Notes: generated by a model from the sequence alone, not told the origin. 64,000 bases of DNA from Paramecium octaurelia (GCA_905182995.1 CAJJDP010000092.1:192055-256054); one strand, 5' to 3'; counted from the first letter of the stretch, positions 1-12,203 are shown. Program-made: numbers and translations.

Positions 1-104
1 ATATAATAATAAATATGCATGTGTTATCTATTTTCTTTTATATATATTATCTATTATACATTTATTTAATTTATATATATGTATTTGGTATAAATTTTAC
101 ATTG

Positions 105-985
105 TCACTTATTTAAGGATTGTTGATAGGCTTGAACAATTTGATAGAGCTATTCTTGCATTTTTTAGATTGATGTTTTCTTGGCAATTTGCTTGTTTGT
201 ATTTTCTTTGATTAAGTCCTCTACTTTTTTAAATTCTTTTCCAATGAAATCTAATCTTTTGCTCACATTTTCCTTAGACTCTTATAGGGTTTATGAAACC
301 TTAAAAGTTATTGCAAAGATTGGTTACCAAAACACTTGCAATGAGTTTGTAAACTTTTGCTTCAGGCTCGAGGAGATCAAGCTCTTTTTTGACTATTTCA
401 TTTTCGTGAGATTGCTCTATGAGTTTTTACCTGCCTTCAATTAGAGTAGGAGTGCATACCTTCAATATACTTTTGCATTTCTCTTTGTAAAGTCTAAAGA
501 ACTTTGGACTCTTCTTCAATCTTGCTTTATAACATCTACACCTATTCAGCCATTAAATATTTTAATATATATCATGATTTTTATTCATACAAAGCAATTT
601 CTTCGTTTAGTAATTACAGCTACTTCTCTTTCTACGCAATTTTAGCTTTAATTTCCTGATTTTCCTTGATCAGCCCAACCATAAGAGCAGGGTCATAGGA
701 AGGCGTCTGAGGCTGTGAAACCGTTTGTCCCGATTAAGGCATTTTGATATGCGCTTTTTTTGTGGCAGCTTTTTATGGAGTGACCACAGGAGTTTGTTTC
801 ATTACAGGATACTGTTGCATAGATTAGGTGTTTCTTGATCTCTGGTAGTCAAAGCGTAATGTATTTGGAGTACCAATTCGTTATATTTGAGATGTGCGTT
901 GCGTTGGCGAGACAAAAGGACCATATTAGTTCAGATTTTGGAATTGAGGTACTACAGGGTATCGTGTTGGTTAACGAATTTGCAT
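105..985 (-). CDS. coiled-coil protein with one in-frame TGA
   Basis: Reads from an ATG at 985 (MQIRQPTRYP...) to a TGA at 105-107 with TAA/TAG as Gln. The N-terminal third is rich in Gln, Pro and Thr; the rest is charged heptad-like sequence ending in Lys-rich helices. Two introns of 25 and 28 nt, both ending AAG, are needed in the second half, and the remaining length is then divisible by three. One TGA at 572-574 stays in frame and I find no GT-AG intron of suitable length to remove it. The gene is therefore either mutated, misassembled there, or spliced unusually. No family recognised. It diverges from the CFAP58 gene with only 25 bp between the start codons. Confidence 0.55.
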
Positions 986-1010
986 TTATATATATAAATA
1001 TTTTTTATTA
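986..1010. promoter_or_regulatory. 25-bp divergent intergenic spacer
   Basis: Only 25 A/T bases separate the two start codons at 985 (minus) and 1011 (plus). Any promoter for both genes must lie here or inside the coding sequences. No motif beyond AT-richness is visible. Confidence 0.4.
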
Positions 1011-3680
1011 ATGTAAAACTAGGTGGATCTAGACATTGACACAGGACAATTTGATACTATGGAGAGAGACTTTCAAGAGGTCTTACGTGATCTAGGCACC
1101 GATTAGAACTTAGAAAGATTTCGATCTGAGTTTGATAAACTTTATCGTTCGCTGAAAATCATTCACGAGAATCAAAGGCGATTGATCAGCAAATGCAGAG
1201 AGTACAATGCTGAAATCTCTTAAAATGCATCCAAAGTACTTGCTCATTTAACATTAGATTCAAACTGTTTTAAAAATGACAGCTGATGATTCTGCTGCTA
1301 TTTAATAACTGAAGACTCAATTGGAAAAAGCATATAAGGTGTTGGAGATTCAATAGGAGAGGGAGGAGAAACACAAACAAAAGATTAAAATCTAGGAAAA
1401 TGAAATCAAGTAAATTGTTATCCAATAATATAGACAACTCAACCAAACTATCGAATAAAGCAAAGCCTTAAATTCAGGGTAGACTACAACTGTACATGAG
1501 TTGCTATAAAGGAAGTAGGAACTCTTAAAAGAAAAAGAAATTTTATAGATTCAGGTATTTGGAACCAGATCTGAAAACCAATCTATTTTGGATAGAATTA
1601 AGTCTTTGGAGACTTCAAAGGAATCAGTTATGAAGGAATACAAAATCTTATAGCAATAGAAGGCTGAATTCGAGGAGAGATTGTAGAAGGATGAGGAGGC
1701 AAAAAATGTAACTTAAGCAGAATTGGAGAAGATTAAAAAGGATTTTGATTCTTTGAAGGAGGATGAAAAGCAATTGGGGAACGAGAGGAAGAAATTAAAA
1801 AGTGAAATTGAGAAGGTGACTTTACAGAATAGTGTTAAAACTAAAGAAATTGAAAATTTTAAATCAGAAAAGAATAGAGTGGAAAAGGAATTAAAGGATA
1901 CTAAGGAGAAGAAGGATTCTGTGGTCAAAATAAATGAATAAATTGAAGAGAAGATTAAGGATACTCGATTATAGATAGAATTATTCGAAACTGAAATTAC
2001 ATAACTTCATCAAAAAATAAGTGAAGGAGAGGAGAAAAAGAAGAGAATGACTGAGTTAGTGAAGGAGTAGGAGGAATTGGCAGAAAGAATTGAAGAGGAA
2101 AAGCAATTAGCCAATAATGGATTAAATTAATTGGAGGATGAAATTCAGATAGAGAGAAAACAAGCCTCAGATGATAGACAAGTGATTGAGGATCTAAGAA
2201 GAGCTAGAAATATTCTATAGAAGGAAATAGATAGATGTGATAATAATAATAAGAAAATTGAAGAAGATTTCATTGCAAAATAAAAATATTTAAGTGAAAA
2301 GTAGAATGAATTAGGTGGTTTGTAAAAGAAAATCGATTATCTCAATAAGAAGATTGCAAATGTTGAAAAAGAAACAGAATAATAATGTTTATAATTTTCA
2401 TAAGCATAAACCAAGTATTTTCATTCCTTAGATGAAATTAAATTAAAAGATTCCTTAATTAGTGAATTCTAGAAAAAGAACATTGAAACTGAAGCCAAAT
2501 TAAAATAACAATAGAATCTGTATGAAACAGTTAGAAGTGATAGAAACCTGTATTCAAAGAATTATACAGAAAAACAATAAGAAATTGAAAAAATGAGAAG
2601 AAGTTATAAAATAGTCAATCATTAGATTTCATAATTAAAGGAAGAAATTGAGGCCAAGGGAAATGCATTAGCAAAAGAACATTTGGAACATAAAAAAAAG
2701 GATAAAACTATCGAAGAATAATCTAGAGTGTTGGAGAAGTATAAAACAGACATAGATGAAAAAGCTGAGAAGATTAATAAGTATATTAAAAGGGTTGATA
2801 AATTGCAGTTTACAATAAAAGATGAAGAATAGTAGATACAGAATCTCAAAGAAGAATTTGAATTAGTCGTGGCAGAAAGAGATATCTTGAGTACTTAACT
2901 CATAAGAAGAATTTCAGAAACTAATCTACTTTATGAGAAAATCAAAATTAACGAGAGCACTCTTAAGAAAGGAGAATAATAATATAGAGAAAGACTGGGA
3001 GATATATAGATGTTGAAAGAGAAGATAGCTGATTACAAAAGAGAAATCAAGGTCTTCAAAAGAGAGGCCGATACAATTAAAGATTTAGAAGGAGATATAC
3101 ATAATCTTACAAAAGAGTTAACTGAGGAGAAGTTGAAAGCTAAGGCTTTGACAGAAGAATTAGAAAACCCAATGAATGTTCATAGATGGAGAAAGTTGGA
3201 AGCAACCGATTCTGAAAATTATGAATTGATGACCAAAATCCACAGTCTACAAAAGAGACTTATATAGAAAACTGAGGAAGTTGTTATTAAAGAGAAGGTG
3301 GTGGAGGAGAAAGAAAAGGAATTGAAGGCTTTGAAGGATGAGATGAAACGTAAGCCAGGATTGGAAGATTAGGCAATGATACCATATTATTAAGACAGTC
3401 TTAGGCAGAAGGAGGAATAGATGAAAGCTATGGATTAAGAGTTGAGCATGTATTAATCGCATATCAATGAATATAAGTTGGAAATAGATAGAATCAATAA
3501 AGTAAGAATTTCATTTAGTTTTTCAAGGAATTACAAAGGGTCAAATAGAAGTATTTCAATTAAAAGAAGAGAGAATAGCAACAAAGGGACCTCCGTATCT
3601 AGGAAGAATAGGGATAGTCGATCTAAGTAGTGTTACCAGAGAAAAAGTTTGTGGGTGGTGGTTTTGCTCTATAAAAATGA
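1011..3680 (+). CDS. CFAP58: CFAP58 (CCDC147) cilia- and flagella-associated protein
   Basis: An 873-residue all-coiled-coil protein, the same length as human CFAP58 (about 872). The start at 1011 gives an acidic N-terminus followed by a conserved-looking block (LERFRSEFDKL, RLISKCREYN). The C-terminal signature is strong: VHRWRKLEATD, KIHSLQKRLI, KTEEVV, then ELSMYQSHINEYKLEIDRIN. It ends in GGGFAL, like the animal protein. Introns are 1236-1257 (22 nt, TAG) and 3502-3527 (26 nt, AAG; a 17-nt TAG alternative would add three residues). In animals and algae CFAP58 acts in axoneme and mid-piece assembly. A role in building cilia is expected here by homology. Confidence 0.9.
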
Positions 3681-3895
3681 AATATCAACTGATATAAAAT
3701 TAACTAAAATTAAATTGGGTTCTTTGAATGTAAGATCGACTTGGTGTGATTCTGATGCAAGTTTCGATCTATATGTTTATATATTATTGTATCAGTGGAA
3801 TCGAGAGGGGGAAGGTTTGGAACTACTAAATTTGCGATGTAAATTTTTGATGTAATCAACTAAAAAGAATGAGATTAAAATTATTTTACTAATTT

Positions 3896-4966
3896 ATGGG
3901 AGGAATATGTGAAGCTAATCGAGGATACCCTATTGTGGAATCAGGTCCTTTTGAGTGCATCCTGCCTACGGAGATCAAGCCTTATGAAATGAAGAGTAAT
4001 CTTATGGAGGTGTAGGAGATGTGTGCCACCAAAATTCAAGCCATATTTAGAGGGCATTAAGTGCGAAAAAAGGTAATACTGCAAGATAAGGATAGAAAAG
4101 AGAACTTGAATAATCTTATTATCCAGATTCAAAGGTGGCTGTTAAAACAGACCTTCCAGAAATAATCCATCATGAAGTTTCGAAAGTGATGTTATAATTA
4201 GGAGCTTTTGATTACTCAAAATGTCAATCAATCCCTGGGGCTAAGACTTTATGTGCTTATTAGTTTATTGAGAAGGGAGGGATCTATATAGGTTAGTGGA
4301 AGGACCATAAGAGGAATGGGAAAGGAAAGCATATATTTGCGGATGGGTCAATTTATGAGGGCAGTTGGGTGGATGATAAAGCAAATGGTTATGGAAGATT
4401 GATTATGACCAATGGAGATTATTATATAGGAGAATGGAAAAATGATAAAAATGATGGAAAAGGAATTTATGTTCATTCCGATAAATCTAGGTACGAAGGA
4501 GAATGGAAGGAAGATCAGCTACATGGTCAAGGAAAGGAGATCTGGGCAGATGAGTCCGCTTACTTTGAAGGGTAGTTCGTAATGGGAGTTAAGGAAGGGT
4601 TTGGAATTTATAAGTGGGCAGATGGGTCAAGTTATGCTGGCGAATTTAAGAATGGGTATTTTAGTGGATAAGGAACTTATTGTTGGTCAGATGGCAGCAG
4701 GTACAATGGATAATGGTCGAATAATAAGATGAATGGATATGGAGAAATGAATTGGGAGGATAGGAGGAAATATATAGGTATAGATTAATCATGATGAGGG
4801 GAATTACAAGGATAATAAAAAGGAGGGTTATGGAGAATTTTATTGGCCTGATGGCAGAGTGTACAAAGGATATTGGTCTAATGGATTTTAGCATGGAGAA
4901 GGCATCTATATTGACAGATTTGGAAGAGAGATTTCAGGAGAATGGTTTGAAGGATAGAGAAGATGA
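3896..4966 (+). CDS. IQ-motif and MORN-repeat protein, possibly N-acylated
   Basis: Starts [10 protein letters not shown], a Gly2/Cys5 arrangement that suits N-myristoylation plus palmitoylation. A calmodulin-type IQ motif ([13 protein letters not shown]) follows near residue 50. Intron 4073-4095 (23 nt) interrupts it. From about residue 125 there are roughly nine MORN repeats ([28 protein letters not shown] and so on), the usual membrane- or cortex-associated scaffold module. Near 4777-4784 the frame shifts by +1: removing one base restores the repeat [18 protein letters not shown] and the final repeats up to TGA at 4964-4966. I cannot remove it with an intron. About 348 residues if the shift is corrected. 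Function beyond scaffolding is unknown. Confidence 0.75.
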
Positions 4967-5099
4967 AAATATATATCGTACTACTTTTGATTTAAGTAAA
5001 AGATCAAAGTATTTTTATTATTTCGAGAGATCTCTAATAAATAATCAGTTATTTTTTATTCTTTTTTTCCATATAATTTCATAATCTTTAGTATTTTCA

Positions 5100-5760
5100 A
5101 ACATCTCCTTAGCATCCTGATAATTTGATTTTATTGTAAAAAACCAAAATCTAAGAAAAGGATTTTCTAAGAATAAGAATAATTATTTTAATTATATCAA
5201 TATTGAATCATAAGATTTTAGATTCTGGGATAATAATAATATTATTAAACAACTTTAGATATTGTAAGTATGCACAAGAAGCTAAATTGAAAAAGATTTT
5301 GGCCAAACAGGGAAATCTTCATTATATAACAGCTTAATCCTATAAAAATATCCTGATAAGATGGCATATCTGGGATTCAAGAAACCCTCGAAAATAAAGG
5401 TTTAAATATTAGAATGGCTTCATATCAAGATTGAAGTTGAATTGCAGGATATTCTTTCTAAAAAGTACTATAAATCAATTATAAGTAGATTTAATAAATT
5501 TACAAAAGATCTGATACAGTGATTCTGCTAAGCTCTACCAAGTCTGATTGATATTCAAATCATGATAAGCTAATGGAGGAGTGCATTTAAGAGAATCAAA
5601 CAATGAGACATTGAAGACCTCTTCATAAGAGAGAAGATTCATTCAAAAATGATGAAGTTGAATGAGTCTTTTAGAAATTAACAATTCAAATGCCATTCGA
5701 TCAAAAATACTAGTTGTTATATCTATAGATAAAGCATTTTTATTAAAGATTAATTTGTAA
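5100..5760 (+). pseudogene. decayed protein-coding remnant
   Basis: Stretches of plausible codons (for example AKLKKILAKQGNLHYIT, then KMAYLGFKKPSKIKVQILEW) appear in different frames. They are separated by a shift near 5340-5360 and by several TGA codons (about 5520, 5540-5560, 5606, 5663). No set of short introns rescues one frame. This looks like an old gene fragment rather than an active gene; no family recognised. Confidence 0.4.
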
Positions 5761-5809
5761 GAAGTTAAAGAAGTGAGGCTATTAATGTATATAATAATAG
5801 TTTGAAAAC

Positions 5810-7253
5810 TCATTCATTCATAGATTGTTCTTTTTTTTGATCAATTAGATTCAGGGTTTCTTCAACAAGTTTCACAATATCTTCGTTTTTATGACCTAAA
5901 AGACTCTCCAATTTTTTTTCTAGTTCAGTATCATCTATGCAATAAGCTTCGTAGTAGTAGAGTAAAGTGTAGAGTACATTTAAATAGATAATGATATTTT
6001 CAAGTTCTTCTGGTTCTTCCAATAGGAATTTGATTCTCAGTATTTAAAATACTCTTAAGTCTTTTATCAATTCTGTAGATGTGTATGTCAAACAGTTTGA
6101 GATGATTCCATAAATGAGTCTTAAATAATTTTGATCTGACCTGTCTAAGTTCTAAAAGTTTTAGATAACCTCTGCAATGAAGGGAAGATCGGAAACAATC
6201 TCTTTTTGTAAGTTTTCAGAATCTACATTAGTAAAGTTAGCGAGTAATTTGATGGAAGCTTGTCGTATAAATACACTTTCATGGTTGATGTATTGTTTCA
6301 CTGTGTCATGTCCTTTTAAGAAGAAGATTCTTTAAACAAATTTCTCATCTTTGAAAGCACTGATGCCAATCATAAATCTGAGGATTGTGGATATTAAAAT
6401 TTGGTTGTCACTTTATTCTAAGAGTTATACACAAATCTACAGAGTTGAGTTATCTAAATCATTAGCGATATCAGGCTGCAAGGAGATAATTTAAATGAGA
6501 TTTTTGACAAACATAAAGGTGACTTTTGGGTATTGCAATTAAAGTGGAAGCAATTATTTCATTAAATAAAAAGTATATCGAATCTATAAAATAGCAGGGA
6601 CTTAATTACATCTGGTGTATATTTTTATATTATGGCATCCAATTCTTCTTCAGTAAAGATTCTAAATTGATTAAAGAATCTACAAAGTAATTCAGATCCA
6701 CTTTTAATCATTTTGACTTCGCTGTCAGTGTAGACATCTCGTTGGTTTTCTTTGAGTATTTGATTGACAAGAGGGATGAGATTATTATTCAATAAGTACT
6801 CTAATTATTTTAGAGTTAATTCTTAGGAGCAAACACTATTGAGTGCATCAAATAACTAAATGATTAGGAATGTATTTTTACATTATCAATCATTCTGATG
6901 TCCATTCTTTGTTTTGCCAACTTCAACTGGTTAAGAAAAAGCACTTCGCATTCTGCAAGATTCATTTTGGTGCAAATATTACTCAAAATTATTATGGAAT
7001 AGTAATCTGAGGTTTTTGCAGCTGCAAACAATTTGGTCAGCAATTGTTTATCATTTGCAGCTTTCAATAATTTCTGTTGGCTATTATCGCCATTAATGAG
7101 ATAATTGTGAAGTTCTTGTGAATCAGAAAAAGGGGGAATTTCAATTGAGGGATCGACTTCATTAACAACACAACTTCTCTTGCGGTTTTGACTGAATAAA
7201 TCTTCTAGTCTCTCCTTCCTGATGGAGAATCGAAATTCCTCTCTTTTTGTCAT
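5810..7253 (-). CDS. importin-alpha-like ARM-repeat protein
   Basis: From the ATG at 7253 the protein begins with a basic importin-beta-binding-like segment (TKREEFRFSIRKERLEDLF, then QNRKRS), which marks nuclear import adaptors. The remaining ~430 residues are helical repeats of ARM type (for example SIKLLANFTNVDSE, FLKGHDTVKQYINHESVFI). Two 26-nt TAG introns near 6855-6880 and 6590-6620 bring it to about 463 residues, slightly short for importin alpha (about 520). The C-terminus lacks an obvious acidic patch. The frame stays open upstream into the next feature without a TGA, so this may be the C-terminal part of a longer protein. Family call rests on the IBB-like start and ARM helices. Confidence 0.65.
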
Positions 7254-7702
7254 CAATAATGATTAATGCTCACTTTTCATAATAATATTTATATTCAAAT
7301 TATTTGTGCCACTCTGAATGTTAACTCTGACTTTGATCAAATAGATCGTGAGGATACTGCTTCCTTCTCTATTAGCTTTTAATAGAATATGAGCTGCATA
7401 CTAATATTCATCTAGTTTGGGATCGCCTTTGCTATCATATTGAGGAAGTGGATTCAAGTGAACAAATATTCTTCTATCATCAACCACAAATTCAATGAAC
7501 TTGTATTCCTTTGATTCAGCAGACTTCTGAAGCTCCAATTTGCTATCTATAACTACAACCATTGACTTAGTTTTAAATCTGATGAATTTCAAATTTACTC
7601 TTGATAAATGTGATATTGCATAAAATCTGGTAGTTTCATTTCATTCTATTGCAATCCTTCCTGATAAAGATTGGTAATAAAATCAACATATTTTTCACCC
7701 AT
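7254..7702 (-). CDS. N-terminal extension of, or small gene upstream of, importin-alpha-like gene
   Basis: ATG at 7702 opens MGEKYVDFITNLYQEG.... A 20-nt CAG intron joins it to a mixed alpha/beta segment (FKTKSMVVVIDSKLEL, IFVHLNPLPQYDSKGD). After that intron the frame runs straight into the importin-like ORF with no TGA, giving 143 extra residues in frame. Alternatively, a 40-nt intron near 7271-7310 would give an early TGA that overlaps the importin ATG by one base. I prefer one fused gene because separate genes would leave no room for a 3' end. The domain is not recognised. Confidence 0.5.
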
Positions 7703-7835
7703 GTTTTTGTCAATTATGATTATATTCATCAATATAAATTATATTGTATTTAAAATTAATCTGATTTCTTTAGAACATTCACTTCGATATATTCATCTTT
7801 TTATTCATCCTTAATTTATAATATCATAAACTAAA

Positions 7836-9432
7836 ATGAAAGAGGATATGGTTATAGAGCGAAGTTCGCAAGACTCTCTTCCAGTTACTCAAAGATCCTC
7901 ACTGTTAGACAGGAAGTATAGTGGTCGTTTCATGTTCTAGTAATCGCAAGAGGAAGAACAACAAACACAAATTCAAAGCAACAGAAATCGAATCAAACAA
8001 TAACTAAAATGTATTCTGATCTTCATTCTAGGCCAATTGAATGCAATAATCAATAAACAAGTTCAACCCTTTTATATGCGCGAGGAGTAGTTGATTGAAT
8101 TGGGTCGTAAATTGGACTTGCAAATAACCTCCATTGATGTTGACAATATTATACTCAACACCAAGGAGTTTTTTGAAGATTATGAAATCCATGAAAGGTT
8201 GGGAGAAGGATGTTTGGGGTTAGTCAAACGAGTAGTCCAAAAAAATACAGGCCTAGAATTTGCTGTTAAAATTGTAGCTACTTAAGATGATGAAATTATT
8301 CGTAATGTAAAAGACAATACTTATTCATTTTCAGATGATTATTGAATTTAAAAGACTAGTTGAATTATCCCATGACAATATTGTCAAAGCCTACAAGATG
8401 TACTTAGATTTCGACACTGGATTTTAATCCGAGAGCCAAGCATTTGTCATTATGGAGTTGATTAAAGGCAAAGAGATGTTCGAAGTCATCAACGATTCAG
8501 GACATTATAGTGAAGATGACGCAAAGGAACTCTTTAAACAACTGCTTAGTGCGATCGAATATATGCACAGACATGGCATTTGTCACAGAGATCTTAAGCC
8601 AAATAATATTTTATGTCTATAAGGTAATTTTGTCAGAATGAACTTCTAATAGATAGAAAGCAAATTAAAGTTACTGATTTCAATGTTAGTAAATTTAGTG
8701 ACTCATATAAACTGTTTGGAGACCTACGAGACACTCAAAAAATAGAAATGTGGACATACACAGGCACTGTAGCTTTTTCAGCCCCTGAAATATTCACAGG
8801 AGGAGGTTATAAGTAATAAGTACTTTAATGATATATTGAAAGTTAAATGGTTGATATGTGGAGTGCTGGCTGTATCCTTTATTCGATGCTTTCTGGTTAA
8901 TTGCCATTTAATGCTGATTAGTATGCAAATTTATCCTTATCCTAGTTTGTATGATCTTGTGGAAAATATTAAACTAGCCAAATATGATTTCCCAGAAGAA
9001 ATCTTTTCAGAAGTCTCAGCTGATGCCAAGCATTTAATTTAGCAATTATTGAGGAAGGATCCATAAGAGAGACCGCATCCTGATAATGCTTTAGGGCATT
9101 CTTGGTTTAAAGGCAATGTAGTTAGGAAAACTTTGAGACACCTGACTATAAATAAAAATATTTGTCATCTCTCAAACAAAAATTCAAATAAGTAACGATA
9201 GAGGACATTTCTATTGAAGAAGGACTGTTACACAGGGTCAAGTGATGGAGAAGATGAGAATTCTTATCATGATGTTAAAATTAAAACATCCATAAGAAAG
9301 AGTTTGTTTTACTACATTAAACCTATTCGAGAATAGCAGTTAGACATGTACTAAGTCAAAAGAATTGGTGGATTCATCGGCAAGTCCAATACGATTTAAA
9401 TAGAAGATTTTAAATATAATGATTAATAGTGA
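7836..9432 (+). CDS. CAMK-like protein kinase with DFN instead of DFG
   Basis: About 487 residues. After a Ser/Gln-rich N-terminus and a hydrophobic stretch comes a kinase domain: glycine loop LGEGCLGLVKR, FAVKI lysine, catalytic HRDLKPNN, then metal-binding loop TDFNVSKF (codons 8675-8683), an APE-like SAPEIF, and VDMWSAGCILYSMLSG. The last subdomain ends ALGHSWF. Five introns of 21-30 nt fit the frame, including one with an AAG acceptor (8813-8842). The DFG glycine is Asn, which is unusual; whether the enzyme is active cannot be told. Substrate unknown. It diverges from the upstream minus-strand gene across 133 bp. Confidence 0.85.
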
Positions 9433-9545
9433 TTAAAAATATTTAATTAATTCAATAAATAATTTTGGTTATCCAAAAATATCTTTTTTGGGCATTTTTA
9501 AACCAATTCATTTTTTGTATTTCTAATCATTAATTAAATTTGGCA

Positions 9546-9937
9546 ATGTAAAATAAGACCATCTTCGACAAATTAGGAGGCTAAGCTAACATTGACGCTG
9601 CTGTTGTCAAGTTTTATCAAAAAGTGCTCTCTGATCCATCTGTCAGCCACTATTTCAAAAACACAGACATGAAGAAATAAACAGAAAATCAATAAAAATT
9701 CCTTACCATGGCTTTTGGAGGACCCAACAACTATAAAGGAAGAGTAACAAATCCATTTTATATCATTAGGACATGAAAGCTGGTCATGCTGGTCTTGGAA
9801 TCACAACAGCCGCCTTCAATACAATTGTTAAGCACCTCGGTGATACATTGAAAGAAATGGGAGTCCCAGCAGAAGTTATTGCTGAAGCTGCTGCTGTTGC
9901 AGAAACCACTAGAGCAGACATCGTTGAAATCAAATGA
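9546..9937 (+). CDS. truncated hemoglobin (group I, Paramecium type)
   Basis: A 121-residue single-domain globin split by a 26-nt intron ending TAG near 9750. It shows the group I trHb pattern: FDKLGGQANIDAAV, then YF near residue 38, [10 protein letters not shown], the proximal-histidine segment KAGHAGLGI, and a C-terminal [11 protein letters not shown] helix that matches the ciliate trHbs. This heme protein binds O2 in the cytosol of Paramecium and related ciliates. Compact gene with no sign of degeneration. Confidence 0.93.
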
Positions 9938-10626
9938 TTCATATCAATATATGTCATTTATTCATTACCATTCATCAATTTCATCTCCTTCCACCCTTTT
10001 GATGCTCTTTACTAATATCGATATTAAATGTGATGATTATTGGAAATCATTCAATTCGATCATTTTTTTAAAAGAATTCAAAAATTACAATAAGATAATG
10101 GAATTCTTTTGATAAGAAAGCAATCAACACAATACACGCATTAGAACTTTGAAGAAAGAGAGACATCTATTATATCAGTAATATATATTAATTATATTTC
10201 ATATTAATTTAATCAGTCCCAATTTATTTTATAATATTGTTAAAATATTGAAGTGTGTATTAGGTTGAGTTTCGTATATTGTATTAATCATACTTAAGAG
10301 AGATATCAAAGTGAGTAATAAAACTTATTTTGCATTCCTAATATTTTAACAGATTTATTTATATATAATTATTAACTAAAATTTATATAATTTATTTTCA
10401 TAAATTTATATATAATAAAATTATAAATAATACTATCTTTTATTGACTTGAATTATTCATTCCCATTCATAATCTAATAAAAAAGTCTTAAATATGTGAA
10501 GGTGTCCATCAACCATAGAATTTAGCAAATATTTCCCTTTTTAATTTCATCACTACCACAATTGGAAAAAACTACTAATATCACCAAAATATTTTGAAAA
10601 ATTTAATTCTAGGAATATGTCGATAT
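9938..10626. other. gene-free AT-rich stretch
   Basis: About 690 bases with many TGA codons in all frames and no splice-able frame. It is likely the 3' flank of the globin gene plus intergenic sequence. No RNA gene seen. Confidence 0.5.
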
Positions 10627-11211
10627 TCATTCTAACAAAAATCTTTGTTGGTATTCGTATAATGATAGTCTAAGAGATTTGAAAATCTCAATTTTCTAAT
10701 TTCTCAAAGAGATTGATGAGAAAAATTTTAATATGTTTTGTTGTACATCAACAATTGTTGATTAATAAAATGAATACTCTATATGGCATAAAATCAAATT
10801 GAAAGATTTCTTTAATATTTTTGAGTAATAAAGAATTTCAATAATATTAATGTTAATTATTGCTTCAAGAAAGCATACTGATATTAAGTAATTTTCTTGA
10901 TCAAATATTATATTCTGATCATACTTATATACAAATTCTATTATATTATCCTCCAGTAACATATTTATAATAAATTTTAATTAGTCAATTATGATCTCTT
11001 TAATAGCATTTACTAATTGTAATCATATTTATCTCATATACGCTGCTTCTAGGCAACGAAGATAATTTTCCTTTTTTAAATACTTAACCACAATCTAGAA
11101 TGCCTTAAACTTGAATTCTTTCTTATATATATAGGCAATAGTTAAGCTATTTCAGTTGTTATTCTCTTTTATTTGCCATATATTTTTTCTAAATTCTGTG
11201 TCTTTTAGCAT
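10627..11211 (-). pseudogene. decayed gene with two in-frame TGA codons
   Basis: One frame from ATG 11211 to TGA 10627 is coherent except for two internal TGA codons (around 11140 and 11030). Segments such as FKAFQIVVKYLKKENYL and LQLVNAIKEIIIDQL look helical and somewhat ankyrin-like. No GT-AG intron of the right phase removes the stops. Upstream and downstream (11212-11585) only short broken frames are visible. Confidence 0.4.
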
Positions 11212-11585
11212 TTTTATGGAGTGAAGATCCTCTAGAATTGTTGTTCTTACAAGTTTATGGAGAATAGATTAGTTTTTCTTAATCCTCCTTAATATTTGAT
11301 GCAGAGTATTTGACTGTCATTTCAATTTAATCGTCAGCTAAACTAGACCGTGTGAGTAGATTTAATTGAAAGCAAGTGTCATTTATAATCTTCACAGTGC
11401 ATTTAACCTACCACAGAGAGGTGAAGGAGAATATGTTTTCATTTTAAGCATTCGAACAAATTTATAATTTAAATCTAGAACAATTAGAAAAGCAGTATAA
11501 AATATAAAGAAAAGGAGGGGGCGAGTTAGGAGGGAAGTTAGATTAATTGCGAATATTTATTTATGTTTAATGTGAACATAACTAC

Positions 11586-12083
11586 TCAATATCCAGATTC
11601 AGCTAGGTACTTTGCCATTTCAATGACACGTTTGTTGCAATCAGCAGCATTCTAAGGAGCTCCATTTTCTGCATTAATGGTTTGGGAGAATGAAGCAAAG
11701 ACGGCGACTGTGTTAGACCAAGCAACGCATGCTCCTCCTTTGTTCTATTGATTATCATGTTATAAATATACCTTCTTCAAAAACCATGACTTAGCATCAT
11801 TATCGAATTGAATTGTATAATATTTTTGATTGTTGACTCTAACTCCAGCTGCATTTCCAGAGTTTCCTTAGTGTGTGAGAGCGTGAACAAAGGCTTACTT
11901 CTCATCATAGGCAACCTTGGATACGACGTCTGGATTCTTTTCATCTGGTACCTCAGCTTGATAAGAAGGAAGGACGGCGACACCGAAATTGCTAGCCCAG
12001 ATGTTTCCATCTAACCCAATAATGGCAGCATATTCAAGAGCTCCGTTGGCTGTCAAATTTGTCACATAAGCATCCCAAGACAT
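11586..12083 (-). CDS. profilin
   Basis: 156 residues starting MSWDAYVTNLTANG, the classical profilin N-terminus that forms the poly-proline surface. It continues with AAIIGLDGNIWA and ends CNKRVIEMAKYLAESGY, the conserved C-terminal helix. A 27-nt intron (GTATAT...TAG, about 11750-11776) lies before the GGACVAWSNTVAVF strand. Profilin binds monomeric actin and proline-rich ligands in the cytosol. The protein is a little longer than the usual 125-140 residues because of an insertion around VPDEKNPDVVSKV. Confidence 0.93.
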
Positions 12084-12203
12084 GGTTATTTAATATATTT
12101 AATGAAATTATATCTTCTCTCATCATGAACATATATATAATTAATTGAAGATACTTATTAATTATATAACTTGCAGAATGTTGTATATAATTTGATTCTT
12201 ATT

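Noticed and set aside
572-574. Selenocysteine or readthrough at the in-frame TGA
   Set aside because: No SECIS-like structure or Sec-type protein context is visible; a mutation or assembly error is simpler.
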